Shown in pieces: positions 46,254-56,724 of a stretch of DNA of 64,000 bases. Both the position numbers and the translations under genes were made by a program. Each line of letters opens with the position of its first letter. The stretch's first letter is position 1. This DNA is from JALOOX01 sp964557955 (GTDB lineage Bacteria; Desulfobacterota; Syntrophobacteria; Syntrophobacterales; Syntrophobacteraceae), in the NCBI GenBank assembly GCA_964557955.1, contig CAZLCS010000001.1, positions 124,001 to 188,000 of the forward strand. The letters run 5' to 3'. The notes under the pieces are model-generated. The model was not told where the DNA came from, did no database searches, and worked only from the letters and a program-made list of their open reading frames with translations.

Positions 46254-49200
46254 CTATTCGGTTTCTTCCTCTCCCTCTTCCAACAGGCGGATATCGAGGG
46301 CGAGGGCCTGCAGTTCCTTGACGAGAACATTGAATGATTCGGGGAGTCCTGCTTCGAGCGTGTTATCACCTTTCACAATCTTCTCGTACATTCGAGTTCG
46401 GCCGGCCACATCATCGGATTTGACCGTTAGAAACTCCTGCAGAGCATACGCAGCACCATAAGCCTCCATGGTCCATACTTCCATTTCCCCGAGTCGCTGG
46501 CCACCGAACTGTGCCTTACCGCCCAGCGGCTGCTGGGTAACCAGGGAGTAGGGGCCTATGGAGCGTGCATGGATCTTGTCGTCAACCAAATGATGCAGTT
46601 TCAATATGTACATGACCCCAACGGTCACGGGCTGCTGGAACGGCTCCCCAGTTCGCCCATCGTAAAGGATGGTCTGACCCGTAGGTGAAGCACCGGCCTC
46701 GCTCAGGAACTCCCTGATTTCAGGTTCCTCGGCCCCATCAAACACAGGGGAGGCCACATGCACCCCTTCCCGAAAATCCGTCGCCAGACGCTTCAGATCG
46801 TCTGCGGTCGCGTCCTTAAAATAGCTTTCGAATTCCAGGCTGTTGTATACGCGCTGAAGCTTTTCCTTGATGGTCTCCGTTTCTTTGTACTCCTCGATCA
46901 TGGCGGCCAGCTGGAGCCCGATTCCTTTGGCAGCCCAGCCGAGGTGGGTCTCCAAGACCTGCCCGACATTCATACGGGACGGGACACCCAGAGGATTCAA
47001 GACCACATCCATGGGGGTGCCGTCGGGGAAGTACGGCATATCTTCAATGGGCATGATGCGGGATACCACGCCCTTGTTGCCATGGCGGCCCGCCATCTTG
47101 TCTCCCACCTGCAGCTTTCGCTTGACCGCCACGTAGACCTTCACCATCTTGATGACACCGGGCGGCAGCTCATCACCACGTTTGAGCTTGTTGGCCTTTT
47201 CCTCGAACAGGTTTTTAACAAGCTCAATGTGGTTCCGGTAGCTGGCAACAATGCCGGCAACTTCGGTGGAAACCGCCGGCTCCTTGGCGACACTGAGCTG
47301 ATCCCAAAGACCGCTGGGAATCTCGTGAAGAATATCTTCCGTGATCGTGTCACCCTTCTTCAGATAGACCTTGCGTCCATCCTTTACGGTAAAATCACTG
47401 TTCTTGCCGCTGAGGAGCTGTGCCAATTGCTTGACGGTTCCCTTGCGTATGATATCCAGCTCGTCCCTTTGATCTTTCATCAGGCGGGAGATCTCATGCT
47501 CTTCGATCATCAGGGTTCGGTCGTCCTTTTCCACACCCTTTCTGGAGAAGACTTTGGCATCGATGACGATGCCCTCAACTCCCGGCGGAACGCGCAGCGA
47601 GGTGTCCTTGACGTCGCTGGCCTTCTCACCGAAAATGGCCCGCAGAAGCTTCTCCTCGGGAGTCAGCTGTGATTCGCCTTTGGGCGTGACTTTGCCGACC
47701 AGGATATCATTGGGACGAATGTACGCTCCGACCCTTATGATGCCACTGTCATCCAGGTTCTTGAGCGCTTCATCACCCACATTGGGAATGTCTCTTGAAA
47801 TTTCTTCCTTCCCGAGCTTCGTGTCCCGGGCCACCACTTCGAATTCCTCGATGTGGATGGACGTGAAGACATCTTCCTTGACGATGCGTTCGCTCACCAG
47901 GATCGAGTCTTCGAAGTTGTACCCCCCCCAACTCATGAAGGCGACCATCACGTTTCTTCCGAGGGCCAGCTCTCCATGATCGGTGGACGGTCCGTCAGCG
48001 AGGATCTGTCCCTTCTTGACGAAATCCCCCTGATTCACCAAAGGCTTCTGGTTGATGCACGTATTCTGGTTGGATCGCTGAAACTTGATCAATTTGTAAA
48101 TATCGACTGCCCTGCCGGTGTGAGTCTCTTCCTCCGTGGGCCGAACCACGATCCGCGTGGCATCCACGTATTCGACGATGCCGGCCCGCCGGGCAACGAT
48201 GGTGACGCCGCTGTCCTTGGCGACGATCCGCTCGATTCCCGTGCCGACCAATGGAGCGCGGGTCTGGATGAGCGGAACGGCCTGGCGCTGCATGTTGGAG
48301 CCCATGAGGGCACGGTTGGCGTCGTCATGTTCGAGGAACGGGATCAACGAGGCGGAAACACTCACCAGCTGGTTAGGAGAAACGTCCATGTAGCGCATTT
48401 CCTCGGGAGGAGCCATGACGAACTCTCCCGTCTTGCGCGCCGACACCTGAGCTCGCAGGAAGTTGCCCTTCTCGTCGAGAGGGGCATTGGCCTGCGCGAT
48501 GGGATAATCCTTCTCGTCCATAGCCGTCAGGTAGACCACTTCTGTCTTGACTCTGGACTGCTCCACTTTGCGGTATGGGGTTTCCACGAAGCCGTAAGGG
48601 TTGACCCTGGCATAGGTGGACAATGAAACGATCAAGCCGATGTTCGGACCTTCCGGCGTTTCGATGGGGCAGATTCTGCCGTAATGAGTCGGATGAACGT
48701 CGCGCACCTCGAAGCCGGCCCGTTCACGAGTCAATCCGCCGGGACCGAGGGCGCTCAGCCGGCGCTTGTGGGTGATTTCAGACAACGGATTGGTTTGATC
48801 CATGAACTGCGAGAGCTGGCTCGTTCCGAAAAACTCTTTCACCACCGCCGATACGGGCTTCGCATTGATCAGGTCGTGAGGCATGAGCGCGTCGACTTCC
48901 TGTAGGGTCATCCGTTCCTTGATGGCCCGCTCCATCCTGACCAATCCAATGCGATACTGGTTTTCCAGGAGCTCGCCCACCGCTCGGACTCGACGGTTGC
49001 CCAGATTGTCGATATCATCCACAGGTCCCTGTGAGTCCTTCAAGCGGATCAGATGACGCACCGAGACAAGAATGTCTTCCTTTCGCAAAGTCCGGTAATC
49101 CAAAGGGATGTCCAGCCCCAGCTGCAGGTTGAGCTTCAGCCGCCCGACCTCCGACAGGTCATAGTGGTCAGCACTGAAGAAGAGATTGTTGAAGAAATCG

Positions 49201-50378
49201 GTGGCCACCTCGAGCGTCGGCGGATTGCTCGGCCGAAGGCGTCGATAGATCTCGATCAGGGCATCCTCTTTGGCGTTCACCTTGTCCATCAGGAGGGTGT
49301 TGCGGAAGGAAGGGCTGATATCGTGACCTTCCAGGTGCAGCAGTTCAAAATAAGGAACCTTGCGAGCTTCAATCTCTTCAAGAAGTTTGTCTGTGATGGT
49401 GTCGTTGCACTCGGCTACGATTTCCCCTGTGCTGTAGTCGACGATGTCCTGAGCCAGCACCTGGCCGATAAGGTCTGCCGTCTTCATGGGAAGGCGCGTA
49501 ATACCCAGCTCCTGCAGGCGCTTCATGGTCTGCTTGCCGAGCTTTCTGTTCTTCTTGACCAACACCTCGCCTGTCTGCGGATGAAGAATGTCTTCAGCAG
49601 CCCGGCTTCCCAGGAGGATCTCCGGGTTCAACTCCTTTTCCGACTGCAGGGGGTCGTCGGGGTTCGAATAGATCCGCTCGCTCGGGTAGAAATAATTGAG
49701 AAGCTCTTCGGTGCTGTAACCCAGGGCCTTGAGAAGCACCGTCACCGGGAACTTGCGCCGACGATCGATGCGAACATAAAGGATGTCCTTTGGGTCAAAC
49801 TCCAGATCGAGCCAGGAGCCTCGCAGGGGGATGATTCTGGCGGAATAGAGGATCTTGCCGCTCGAGTGTGTCTTACCGCGATCATGGTCAAAAAAGATGC
49901 CGGGTGAACGGTGAAGCTGGCTAACCACCACCCGTTCGGTGCCGTTGACGATAAACGTGCCGTTCTCGGTCATGAGAGGCAGGGTACCGAAATAAATCTC
50001 CTGCTCCTTGATGTCCCTTATGGAACGAACCTCAGCCTCCTTGTCGACATCATATACGACAAGCCGCACCACGATTTTCACCGGAGCTTCATATGTCATG
50101 CCTCTCGCGAGACACTCCTCAACATCGTATTTCACCTCACCAAAACTATACTGAACAAACTCCAGAGAAGCCGTACCACTGAAATCCTCAATGGGGAAAA
50201 CACTTTTGAACACTTCCTGGAGACCTCTGTTGGCACGGGCCTCCGGTCGAGCATCCTTCTGCAGAAACTGATCGTAGCTCTCCTTTTGCATTTGAATCAG
50301 GTTAGGGATGTCTACAATCCGCTGAATCTTGCCGAAGTTTTTTCGAGCCCGATAATCATGGGACAAAGCGGTTGCCAT
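46254..50378 (-). CDS. rpoB: DNA-directed RNA polymerase subunit beta
   Basis: Beta forms the other half of the polymerase cleft. The 1,374-residue product includes the rifampicin region SQLSQFMDQTNPLSEITHKR followed by RLSALGPGG with wild-type residues, PTHYGRICPIETPEGPNIGL, and the C-terminal KFGGQRLGE-type motif (AQFGGQRLGEMEVWTMEAYG). It ends with an acidic tail LLEEGEEETE. It is separated from rplL by 177 bases that hold a strong hairpin, and from rpoC by 110 bases. Confidence 0.98.
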   Translation of the reverse strand: MATALSHDYRARKNFGKIQRIVDIPNLIQMQKESYDQFLQKDARPEARANRGLQEVFKSVFPIEDFSGTASLEFVQYSFGEVKYDVEECLARGMTYEAPVKIVVRLVVYDVDKEAEVRSIRDIKEQEIYFGTLPLMTENGTFIVNGTERVVVSQLHRSPGIFFDHDRGKTHSSGKILYSARIIPLRGSWLDLEFDPKDILYVRIDRRRKFPVTVLLKALGYSTEELLNYFYPSERIYSNPDDPLQSEKELNPEILLGSRAAEDILHPQTGEVLVKKNRKLGKQTMKRLQELGITRLPMKTADLIGQVLAQDIVDYSTGEIVAECNDTITDKLLEEIEARKVPYFELLHLEGHDISPSFRNTLLMDKVNAKEDALIEIYRRLRPSNPPTLEVATDFFNNLFFSADHYDLSEVGRLKLNLQLGLDIPLDYRTLRKEDILVSVRHLIRLKDSQGPVDDIDNLGNRRVRAVGELLENQYRIGLVRMERAIKERMTLQEVDALMPHDLINAKPVSAVVKEFFGTSQLSQFMDQTNPLSEITHKRRLSALGPGGLTRERAGFEVRDVHPTHYGRICPIETPEGPNIGLIVSLSTYARVNPYGFVETPYRKVEQSRVKTEVVYLTAMDEKDYPIAQANAPLDEKGNFLRAQVSARKTGEFVMAPPEEMRYMDVSPNQLVSVSASLIPFLEHDDANRALMGSNMQRQAVPLIQTRAPLVGTGIERIVAKDSGVTIVARRAGIVEYVDATRIVVRPTEEETHTGRAVDIYKLIKFQRSNQNTCINQKPLVNQGDFVKKGQILADGPSTDHGELALGRNVMVAFMSWGGYNFEDSILVSERIVKEDVFTSIHIEEFEVVARDTKLGKEEISRDIPNVGDEALKNLDDSGIIRVGAYIRPNDILVGKVTPKGESQLTPEEKLLRAIFGEKASDVKDTSLRVPPGVEGIVIDAKVFSRKGVEKDDRTLMIEEHEISRLMKDQRDELDIIRKGTVKQLAQLLSGKNSDFTVKDGRKVYLKKGDTITEDILHEIPSGLWDQLSVAKEPAVSTEVAGIVASYRNHIELVKNLFEEKANKLKRGDELPPGVIKMVKVYVAVKRKLQVGDKMAGRHGNKGVVSRIMPIEDMPYFPDGTPMDVVLNPLGVPSRMNVGQVLETHLGWAAKGIGLQLAAMIEEYKETETIKEKLQRVYNSLEFESYFKDATADDLKRLATDFREGVHVASPVFDGAEEPEIREFLSEAGASPTGQTILYDGRTGEPFQQPVTVGVMYILKLHHLVDDKIHARSIGPYSLVTQQPLGGKAQFGGQRLGEMEVWTMEAYGAAYALQEFLTVKSDDVAGRTRMYEKIVKGDNTLEAGLPESFNVLVKELQALALDIRLLEEGEEETE

Positions 50379-50488
50379 GGTCTCTCCTGCAACTTCTAAA
50401 GAATGAGGGGAACAGATGCGCGGCGTTGTTGAAGCTCAGTCACTTTCAGCGACGGTGACCCTGCACCTGGGAGTGCAAGAAATCGAAA

Positions 50489-50531
50489 ATCGGAAACCGG
50501 TCGATACCGCACACTTCGACCGGTTTCCGAT
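50489..50531 (-). terminator. Strong hairpin between rplL and rpoB (attenuator or processing site)
   Basis: A perfect 16-base stem (50489-50504 with 50516-50531) closes an 11-base loop. Reading in the direction of transcription it is followed by TTTCGATTTCTTG, moderately U-rich. In E. coli an attenuator and an RNase III site lie in this gap and set the ratio of L7/L12 to polymerase; the same role is likely here. Confidence 0.75.
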
Positions 50532-50555
50532 ATGAATGTGAGAATCTGAGAGGTT

Positions 50556-50942
50556 CTACTTGATTTCGACGGAAGCACCCGCTTCGGTCAGCTGCTTGGC
50601 AATGGCTTCGGCTTCCTCCTTGGGGATGCCCTCTTTCACGAGGCCCGGCAGACCCTCAACCAGATCCTTGGCTTCCTTGAGACCCAGGGAGGTGATGGCC
50701 CTGACCTCTTTGATGACCTGGATCTTCTTGTCGCCCACACCTGTAATGAGCACCGAAAACTCCGTCTGTTCCTCGACGGGAGCAGCCTCTGCTGCCGCTC
50801 CTGCGGGCATGGCCGCTACAGCCACTGGTGCGGCTGCACTGACACCGAATCGCTCTTCGAACTCCTTCACCAGTTCGCTCAGCTCGAGAACCGTCATGTT
50901 TTCGATAAACTTGATCACATCTTCCTTGGTAACACTCGACAT
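50556..50942 (-). CDS. rplL: 50S ribosomal protein L7/L12
   Basis: L7/L12 forms the mobile stalk that recruits translation GTPases. The 128-residue product has the dimerising N-terminal domain (MTVLELSELVKEFEERFGVS), an alanine-rich hinge (about 35-60) and the C-terminal factor-binding domain (KEVRAITSLGLKEAKDLVEG, ending EAGASVEIK). It follows rplJ by 21 bases. A strong hairpin follows 24 bases downstream of its stop. Confidence 0.98.
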   Translation of the reverse strand: MSSVTKEDVIKFIENMTVLELSELVKEFEERFGVSAAAPVAVAAMPAGAAAEAAPVEEQTEFSVLITGVGDKKIQVIKEVRAITSLGLKEAKDLVEGLPGLVKEGIPKEEAEAIAKQLTEAGASVEIK

Positions 50943-50963
50943 AATCCATTTCCTCCCGGGATA

Positions 50964-51485
50964 TTAGGCATTTTCTTTCTGTCGTTGGATAGCTGCCAGC
51001 ACGCCCACAAAGGTTCTTGGTACACCACTCAGAACCGAGACCAAACCTGTGGGAACGGCCACCAGTGTTCCCAAAAGCTTCGCCAACAACTCTTCACGCG
51101 GAGGCAGATCCGCTAATGCTGCTACTTGGATGGGATTCAAGAGGCGGCTTCCCAGTACTCCGGCCTTGACCTGCAGCTTCTCATTGGTTTTGCTGAATTT
51201 CTTGAGGATTTTTGCAGGAATGGACGGGTCACTGTAGCCGATCACCAGAGCACATGTGCCCTTGAGGTCACCATGCAGAGCGGCGTAATTGGAGTCCTGG
51301 CTGGCCAGTCTCATGAGCGTATTCTTTATGACGCGACACTCGATCTGTTCTGCAGCCAGGGCATCGCGGAGCTCAGTCATCTCGGCTACGGTCATCCCCT
51401 TGTAATCCGTCAAAATAGCAGCTGTAGCTCGTTCCAGCTTCTCGCGCAACTCAGCTACAACTCGCTCCTTCTCGGTTCGCTCCAA
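50964..51485 (-). CDS. rplJ: 50S ribosomal protein L10
   Basis: L10 anchors L7/L12 dimers on the stalk and usually represses its own operon through the leader. The 173-residue product begins MERTEKERVVAELREKLERA. It contains ILTDYKGMTVAEMTELRDAL and ends in the L12-binding helix region (GVPRTFVGVLAAIQRQKENA). The start is TTG with GGAGG about 11 bases upstream. A 418-base leader precedes it. Confidence 0.97.
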   Translation of the reverse strand: MERTEKERVVAELREKLERATAAILTDYKGMTVAEMTELRDALAAEQIECRVIKNTLMRLASQDSNYAALHGDLKGTCALVIGYSDPSIPAKILKKFSKTNEKLQVKAGVLGSRLLNPIQVAALADLPPREELLAKLLGTLVAVPTGLVSVLSGVPRTFVGVLAAIQRQKENA

Positions 51486-51587
51486 AGTATTGCCATCCTC
51501 CTTTCGTCTGCCGGCGCGCTTTCTTCTCTCATTGAACAGAGGTTCAACACTGCGTGCCAGAGGTCATAACTCCACCGCTCCCCAAAA

Positions 51588-51712
51588 GGCAACGGATTAC
51601 TCTGGCTCTTGCCTACTATCCTTCCGGCTCTTCCAGAAATCTCGGTAGGATCTCCCCGCATTCACAGGGTTTAAACACTCCTCACGATCAGTGTCCCTAC
51701 GGTCTCCGATTG
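51588..51712 (-). ncRNA. L10 leader, autoregulatory mRNA element
   Basis: On the minus strand, GGAGACCGTAGG (51695-51706) is followed by GTTTAAACCCTG and later GGGGAGATCCTACCGAG. This resembles the conserved L10-leader core, GACCGUAGG...UUAA..CCUGC..AGA..GG. Further on, GGCAA (51609-51613) can pair with TTGCC (51588-51592), which is followed by TTTT, a weak attenuator. In known cases L10(L12) binds this leader to limit rplJL expression. The whole gap 51486-51903 shows no gene. Confidence 0.6.
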
Positions 51713-51903
51713 CTGAAAGCACCATGCGGCAGGTTCGTATGATTGTTCCTGGTCTCACTCCAAAAGGGGTGGTTGAGAAGAACCCAGACGGCCATGGCCG
51801 AATGGATACTCACTCCCCACAGACCCACATGCAAACGAAGCCTCGACGGGCCCATCTGCCGTTCCCCATTGACAACAGCTCAAAGGAGGGCGATGGGCTC
51901 TGT

Positions 51904-52608
51904 CTAAGCCAATATGCCTTTGACCATCAGAGGATCGATCTGGATGCCAGGGCCCATGGAGGTGGCGATGGCGATCCCGCGAAGATAAGTTCCCTTGGCT
52001 GCCGTTGGCTTCAGCCGGATCAGCGTGTCAATGAATGCGGATATGTTCTGAATCAACTTCTCCTGGCCGAAGGAGATCTTGCCCATGGGAGCGTGGACAA
52101 TACCCGTCTTTTCCACACGAAAGTCCACCTTGCCAGCTTTGATCTCTTTGATGACTTTCTGAAGATCGAAGGTGACCGTTCCCAACTTGGCATTGGGCAT
52201 GAGTCCGCGAGGCCCCAAGACCTTGCCGATCTTGCCCACTGAGCCCATCATGTCAGGCGTGGCCACGGTTTTGTCAAATTCCAGCCACCCTTCCTTGATC
52301 CGGTCAACCAGTTCGTCCCCTCCGGCATGGTCCGCACCGGCATCCAAAGCTTCCTTCACCTTTTCACCTTTGGCGAAGACAAGAATCCGAACGGTTTTCC
52401 CCAGACCATGGGGAAGTACCACCGTGCCACGAACCATCTGGTCGGCATGTCTTGGATCCACGCCAAGTCGGACTGCAATGTCGAGGGTTTCATCAAACTT
52501 GGCAAAAGCACATTCCGCAGCCAGCTCAAGAGCCTCCTGAAAAGAATAACGCCTGGTCGAGTCAATCTTTGCGCGAGCTTCAATGTATTTTTTTCCACGT
52601 TTCGCCAT
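51904..52608 (-). CDS. rplA: 50S ribosomal protein L1
   Basis: L1 forms the stalk near the E site and often represses the rplKA mRNA. The 234-residue product begins MAKRGKKYIEARAKIDSTRR. It has the core VLPHGLGKTVRILVFAKGEK and GPRGLMPNAKLGTVTFDLQK, and ends AIATSMGPGIQIDP plus a short tail. ATG 52608 has GGAG eight bases upstream. A GTG two codons earlier is less likely. Length matches E. coli L1. Confidence 0.98.
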   Translation of the reverse strand: MAKRGKKYIEARAKIDSTRRYSFQEALELAAECAFAKFDETLDIAVRLGVDPRHADQMVRGTVVLPHGLGKTVRILVFAKGEKVKEALDAGADHAGGDELVDRIKEGWLEFDKTVATPDMMGSVGKIGKVLGPRGLMPNAKLGTVTFDLQKVIKEIKAGKVDFRVEKTGIVHAPMGKISFGQEKLIQNISAFIDTLIRLKPTAAKGTYLRGIAIATSMGPGIQIDPLMVKGILA

Positions 52609-52628
52609 CGTCACGTCTCCAGAAAAAC

Positions 52629-53051
52629 TTACTCTATATCAATGCCCATGCTTCGAGCTGTTCCCTCAATGGTCTTGATGGCTGCATCAAGATCTCTGGC
52701 GTTCAGGTCCGGCATTTTCAGCTTCGCGATCTCGACCACTTGAGCCTTGGGTAATCTGGCAACTTTGTTTCGGTTGGGTTCGCTCGACCCCTTGGCGATC
52801 TGTGCAGCCTTCTTGAGGAGGATGGACGCCGGAGGAGTCTTGGTGATGAATGTGAAAGACCGGTCCGCATACACCGTGATCACCACAGGGATGATCATAC
52901 CCTCCTGGCCTTGAGTTCTGGCATTGAAGGTCTTGCAGAACTCCATGATGTTGACGCCATGCTGACCTAGAGCCGGTCCAATGGGTGGTGACGGATTCGC
53001 CTGGCCTGCGGGAACCTGTAGTTTGATGTAAGCAGTAACCTTTTTAGCCAT
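52629..53051 (-). CDS. rplK: 50S ribosomal protein L11
   Basis: L11 binds the GTPase-associated centre of 23S rRNA. The 140-residue product has AYIKLQVPAGQANPSPPIGP, ALGQHGVNIMEFCKTFNART and the thiostrepton-region prolines, then the C-terminal rRNA-binding domain ending ARSMGIDIE. It follows nusG by about 46 bases and precedes rplA by 20, the usual order. Confidence 0.98.
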   Translation of the reverse strand: MAKKVTAYIKLQVPAGQANPSPPIGPALGQHGVNIMEFCKTFNARTQGQEGMIIPVVITVYADRSFTFITKTPPASILLKKAAQIAKGSSEPNRNKVARLPKAQVVEIAKLKMPDLNARDLDAAIKTIEGTARSMGIDIE

Positions 53052-53097
53052 TCTCAGTTCAACTCCTCAAGTTGCTCTCATGACACGGTCAGAAGAA

Positions 53098-53628
53098 TCA
53101 GATCCGGTTCACCTGAACAAAGTCCAGCTCAACGGGTGTCGATCGACCGAAAATGCTGACCAGAACTCGGACTTTGCCTTTTTCCGGCATCACCTCATCG
53201 ATGATCCCGCTGAACGTGGCAAACGGCCCTTCAACCACGCGCACTTCATCGCCCCTCTCAAAGCGGAACTTGGGCTTGGGCTTCTGAGTGCCTTCCTCCA
53301 TCTGCTGGATGATTCCCTGAGCCTCTTCTTCCGAGAGAGAAACGGGCCGCTCCTGGCTGCCGATGAATCCGGTGACCTTTGGAGTGTGGCGGACCAGATG
53401 CCACGTCTCGTCGTTGAGCTCCATTTGAACAATAATATAACCGGGATAGAACTTGCGGGACGATGCCTTACGCTGCCCTTTAACCATCTCAATGACTTTT
53501 TCGGTCGGCACGAGAATCTGACCGAAAAGCGCCTCCTTGCCCTGAGCCTTGATGCGCTCCTCAAGGGCCGACTTCACCTTGTGCTCGAAGCCCGAATAGG
53601 TATGAACGATGTACCATTGCAGTGCCAC
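53098..53628 (-). CDS. nusG: Transcription termination/antitermination factor NusG
   Basis: NusG binds RNA polymerase and links it to Rho and the ribosome. The 176-residue product starts MALQWYIVHTYSGFEHKVKS (NGN domain). It ends with the KOW domain, GDEVRVVEGPFATFSGIIDE and VLVSIFGRSTPVELDFVQV. The start codon is GTG. It follows secE by 166 bases with no tRNA-Trp gene or other gene between. Confidence 0.97.
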   Translation of the reverse strand: MALQWYIVHTYSGFEHKVKSALEERIKAQGKEALFGQILVPTEKVIEMVKGQRKASSRKFYPGYIIVQMELNDETWHLVRHTPKVTGFIGSQERPVSLSEEEAQGIIQQMEEGTQKPKPKFRFERGDEVRVVEGPFATFSGIIDEVMPEKGKVRVLVSIFGRSTPVELDFVQVNRI

Positions 53629-53794
53629 GCGAATACCCCATTGCCGATGCCACTAGGTGCGGAGACCCCCACCATGACCAATAAGGATGGGCCGCCTGCG
53701 GCAGCCACAGGTCTCAGATACAGTTGCCCGTTGCCGCTCTGCAGCCTGAGGACTCCATATCCAAATCAGGCGCCGGAAGCGAGTCTGTGGTGAT

Positions 53795-54139
53795 TCATCC
53801 CAGGAGACTGCCCACCAGCAGGCTCAAGATGTAATCGATGATTCCCAGATAAACCCCACAGATGAGCACAATGATCAGGACCACTGACGTTGTGCCGATC
53901 GTCTCCTTGCGGGAAGGCCACACAACCTTTCGCAGTTCGTAAGAGACTTCCCTCAAATACTCCCGCAGTCGCCCGAACCAGGCCACGCGACTTTCGCCGC
54001 TCCTTTTGATCGGCTTCCTGGACGCTTCGGTCTTCTTTCCCGCCGGCTGTGGCCCTGATTTCTTTACAGGTTTGACCTTTGCGGGTTTGCTCGAAACATC
54101 GACTTCGCCCTTGTCTTTGCTCTGGACTTCTTTGGCCAT
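53795..54139 (-). CDS. secE: Preprotein translocase subunit SecE
   Basis: SecE clamps SecY in the inner membrane. The 114-residue product has a lysine-, proline- and serine-rich N-terminal extension of about 50 residues. The conserved amphipathic helix (REYLREVSYELRKVVWPSRK) and one membrane helix (about 84-106) follow. The core is the single-helix form of most bacteria; the charged extension is unusual and its role is unknown. It lies between rpmG and nusG as expected. Confidence 0.95.
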   Translation of the reverse strand: MAKEVQSKDKGEVDVSSKPAKVKPVKKSGPQPAGKKTEASRKPIKRSGESRVAWFGRLREYLREVSYELRKVVWPSRKETIGTTSVVLIIVLICGVYLGIIDYILSLLVGSLLG

Positions 54140-54275
54140 AATCGTCGTTGAGCCATAGGTATCTGTGGATCGGAAACGGTCTGCACTTGCGAACGGTCAG
54201 AAATGAACCTGTCCTTTCCCTCGGCCAAGCATCGACACATTTCCATCCACTGTTGGTCGTTCAGCGTGAAATACG

Positions 54276-54425
54276 CTACTTCGTTTCCTTGTGCTCAGTA
54301 TGAGCGTTGCAGAACCTGCAATACTTCCGAAAATTGAGCTTTTCGGGTGTGGTCCGCTTGTTCTTAGTCGTCGTGTAATTCCGGCGTTTGCATTGAGAAC
54401 ACGCCAACGTGACCAAAACTCTCAT
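54276..54425 (-). CDS. rpmG: 50S ribosomal protein L33
   Basis: L33 lies near the E site of the 50S subunit. Translating the minus strand gives 49 residues, MRVLVTLACSQCKRRNYTTT, then NKRTTPEKLNFRKYCRFCN, ending HTEHKETK. CSQC (9-12) and CRFC (36-39) form the zinc site of the C+ type. It lies 29 bases after tuf2 and 136 before secE. No tRNA-Trp gene is found on either side of secE. Confidence 0.95.
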   Translation of the reverse strand: MRVLVTLACSQCKRRNYTTTKNKRTTPEKLNFRKYCRFCNAHTEHKETK

Positions 54426-54454
54426 GATTCTATTCCCCGCGATAACCCAAGGAC

Positions 54455-55661
<1,207 letters not shown>

Positions 55662-55824
55662 CCAAAACATGGTTCACATCAATGTGACCCGAACCCAAAG
55701 TGAATCAAGAGATCCATATAGCTGAGCAATGTGGGAGAAAGTGCAGCAAAATGGTCAGAACTTCTCAGTGCTGAATATGATGAATATGCCGGCCTTCTCA
55801 ACATAGCATCAATCTGGAGCAAGT

Positions 55825-55901
55825 TGGAGCCCACGACCGGGATCGAACCGGTGAACCTCTTCCTTACCAAGGAAGTGCTCTACCTACTGAGCTACGTGGG
55901 C
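55825..55901 (-). tRNA. tRNA-Thr (GGT)
   Basis: The minus strand folds as a cloverleaf. The acceptor GCCCACG pairs with CGTGGGC and CCA is encoded. The D arm is GCTC...GAGC. The anticodon stem CTTCC/GGAAG holds GGT in the loop TTGGTAA, and the T arm is ACCGG-TTCGATC-CCGGT. It lies between tRNA-Tyr and tuf2, like thrT upstream of tufB in E. coli. Confidence 0.95.
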
Positions 55902-56083
55902 ATGAGAAAAGCGGCCATATGATTCGGAGAGGATTCATCACTTAATGCAGGGCGCTTAACCTGATATTCAGAAACTGCCGATCATCTCTAACGTCTGGCA
56001 TGTTCTCTTATCCCCTGCATGTAGTCCCAACGATAATGGTCCGCTCCAGGAGTGGCACTATCTCCTACATCGTATTTCAGGGC

Positions 56084-56168
56084 TGGTGGAGAGGGGAGGA
56101 TTCGAACCTCCGAAGGCTTCGCCGGCAGATTTACAGTCTGCTCCCTTTGGCCGCTCGGGAACCTCTCC
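56084..56168 (-). tRNA. tRNA-Tyr (GTA)
   Basis: The minus strand gives a class II tRNA. The acceptor GGAGAGG pairs with CCTCTCC, the discriminator is A and CCA is encoded. The anticodon loop is CTGTAAA within GCAGA/TCTGC. A long variable arm (GGCGAAGCC) follows, then the T arm GAGG-TTCGAAT-CCTC. It is the first gene of the tRNA-tuf-rpmG run. No tRNA-Gly is present between it and tRNA-Thr. Confidence 0.95.
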
Positions 56169-56724
56169 ACAATCACAACACACTCCTGATGCTAGCCCGA
56201 TCAGGAAAGCATCATCTCCTAACACAACTCAAGAACAACCGCAATAAAAAAAAGCATTTCTGAATCGTTTTCCCGTATATTCACTCACCCCCCGGATGAG
56301 CGGTTCGGCCTGAATGCTCGCGGAGCTGGGAAGGGCATCAAAGAACCGGCCGTGAGGTTGGATCGCCTTTGCGAGGCCGCTAGTTATCATGAGATCCTGT
56401 GGGAAGGCAATGCAAATTGTTCACCCACCCGGTTTCCTTCGTCCTGATGCCCTCCAATGGGGAGACTGTGGACGAGCGTGTGGTCACGACTTTGATCGTG
56501 GGTCGATTCCGGGCTGCAGGTCCTGAGGTGGCCTGCATTTTGATCGTTGGAAGCACTCCGGCAGGATCCGGGGGGATTGGGCTGAGGAGCGAGATGAGAG
56601 CGCCAAAGAGGCGTGACCCATCCCGGTTGTTCAGGAAGACACGTTGACCGAGGCAGAATGAGGCGCAGTCTCCACCCAATGTCTTGCTGCCCCAAGGCAC
56701 CGCAGTAACGATCCTGCCACCCGT
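56169..56724. other. Gene-poor region between tRNA-Tyr and the phosphorelay genes
   Basis: No believable gene is seen. Several short overlapping frames (56380-56700) lack ribosome sites and family features. A run of eight A (56248-56255) reads as TTTTTTTT on the minus strand and may end transcription coming from the kinase gene, though no strong stem precedes it. The promoter of the tRNA-tuf run must lie in the left part, before 56168. Confidence 0.4.

Noticed and set aside
53629..54275. tRNA-Trp gene around secE, as in many bacteria
   Set aside because: I read the gaps on both sides of secE and found no cloverleaf or CCA anticodon loop.
55902..56083. tRNA-Gly between tRNA-Tyr and tRNA-Thr, as upstream of E. 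coli tufB
   Set aside because: No acceptor stem, T-loop motif or anticodon arm is present.
56191..56211. Hairpin CCTGAT...ATCAGG as a terminator
   Set aside because: The stem is only six bases and no T run follows in either direction.
56380..56700. Possible 106-codon gene after the REC-PAS kinase
   Set aside because: It has a GTG start without a ribosome site and no recognisable features, and other frames in the same stretch are equally open.
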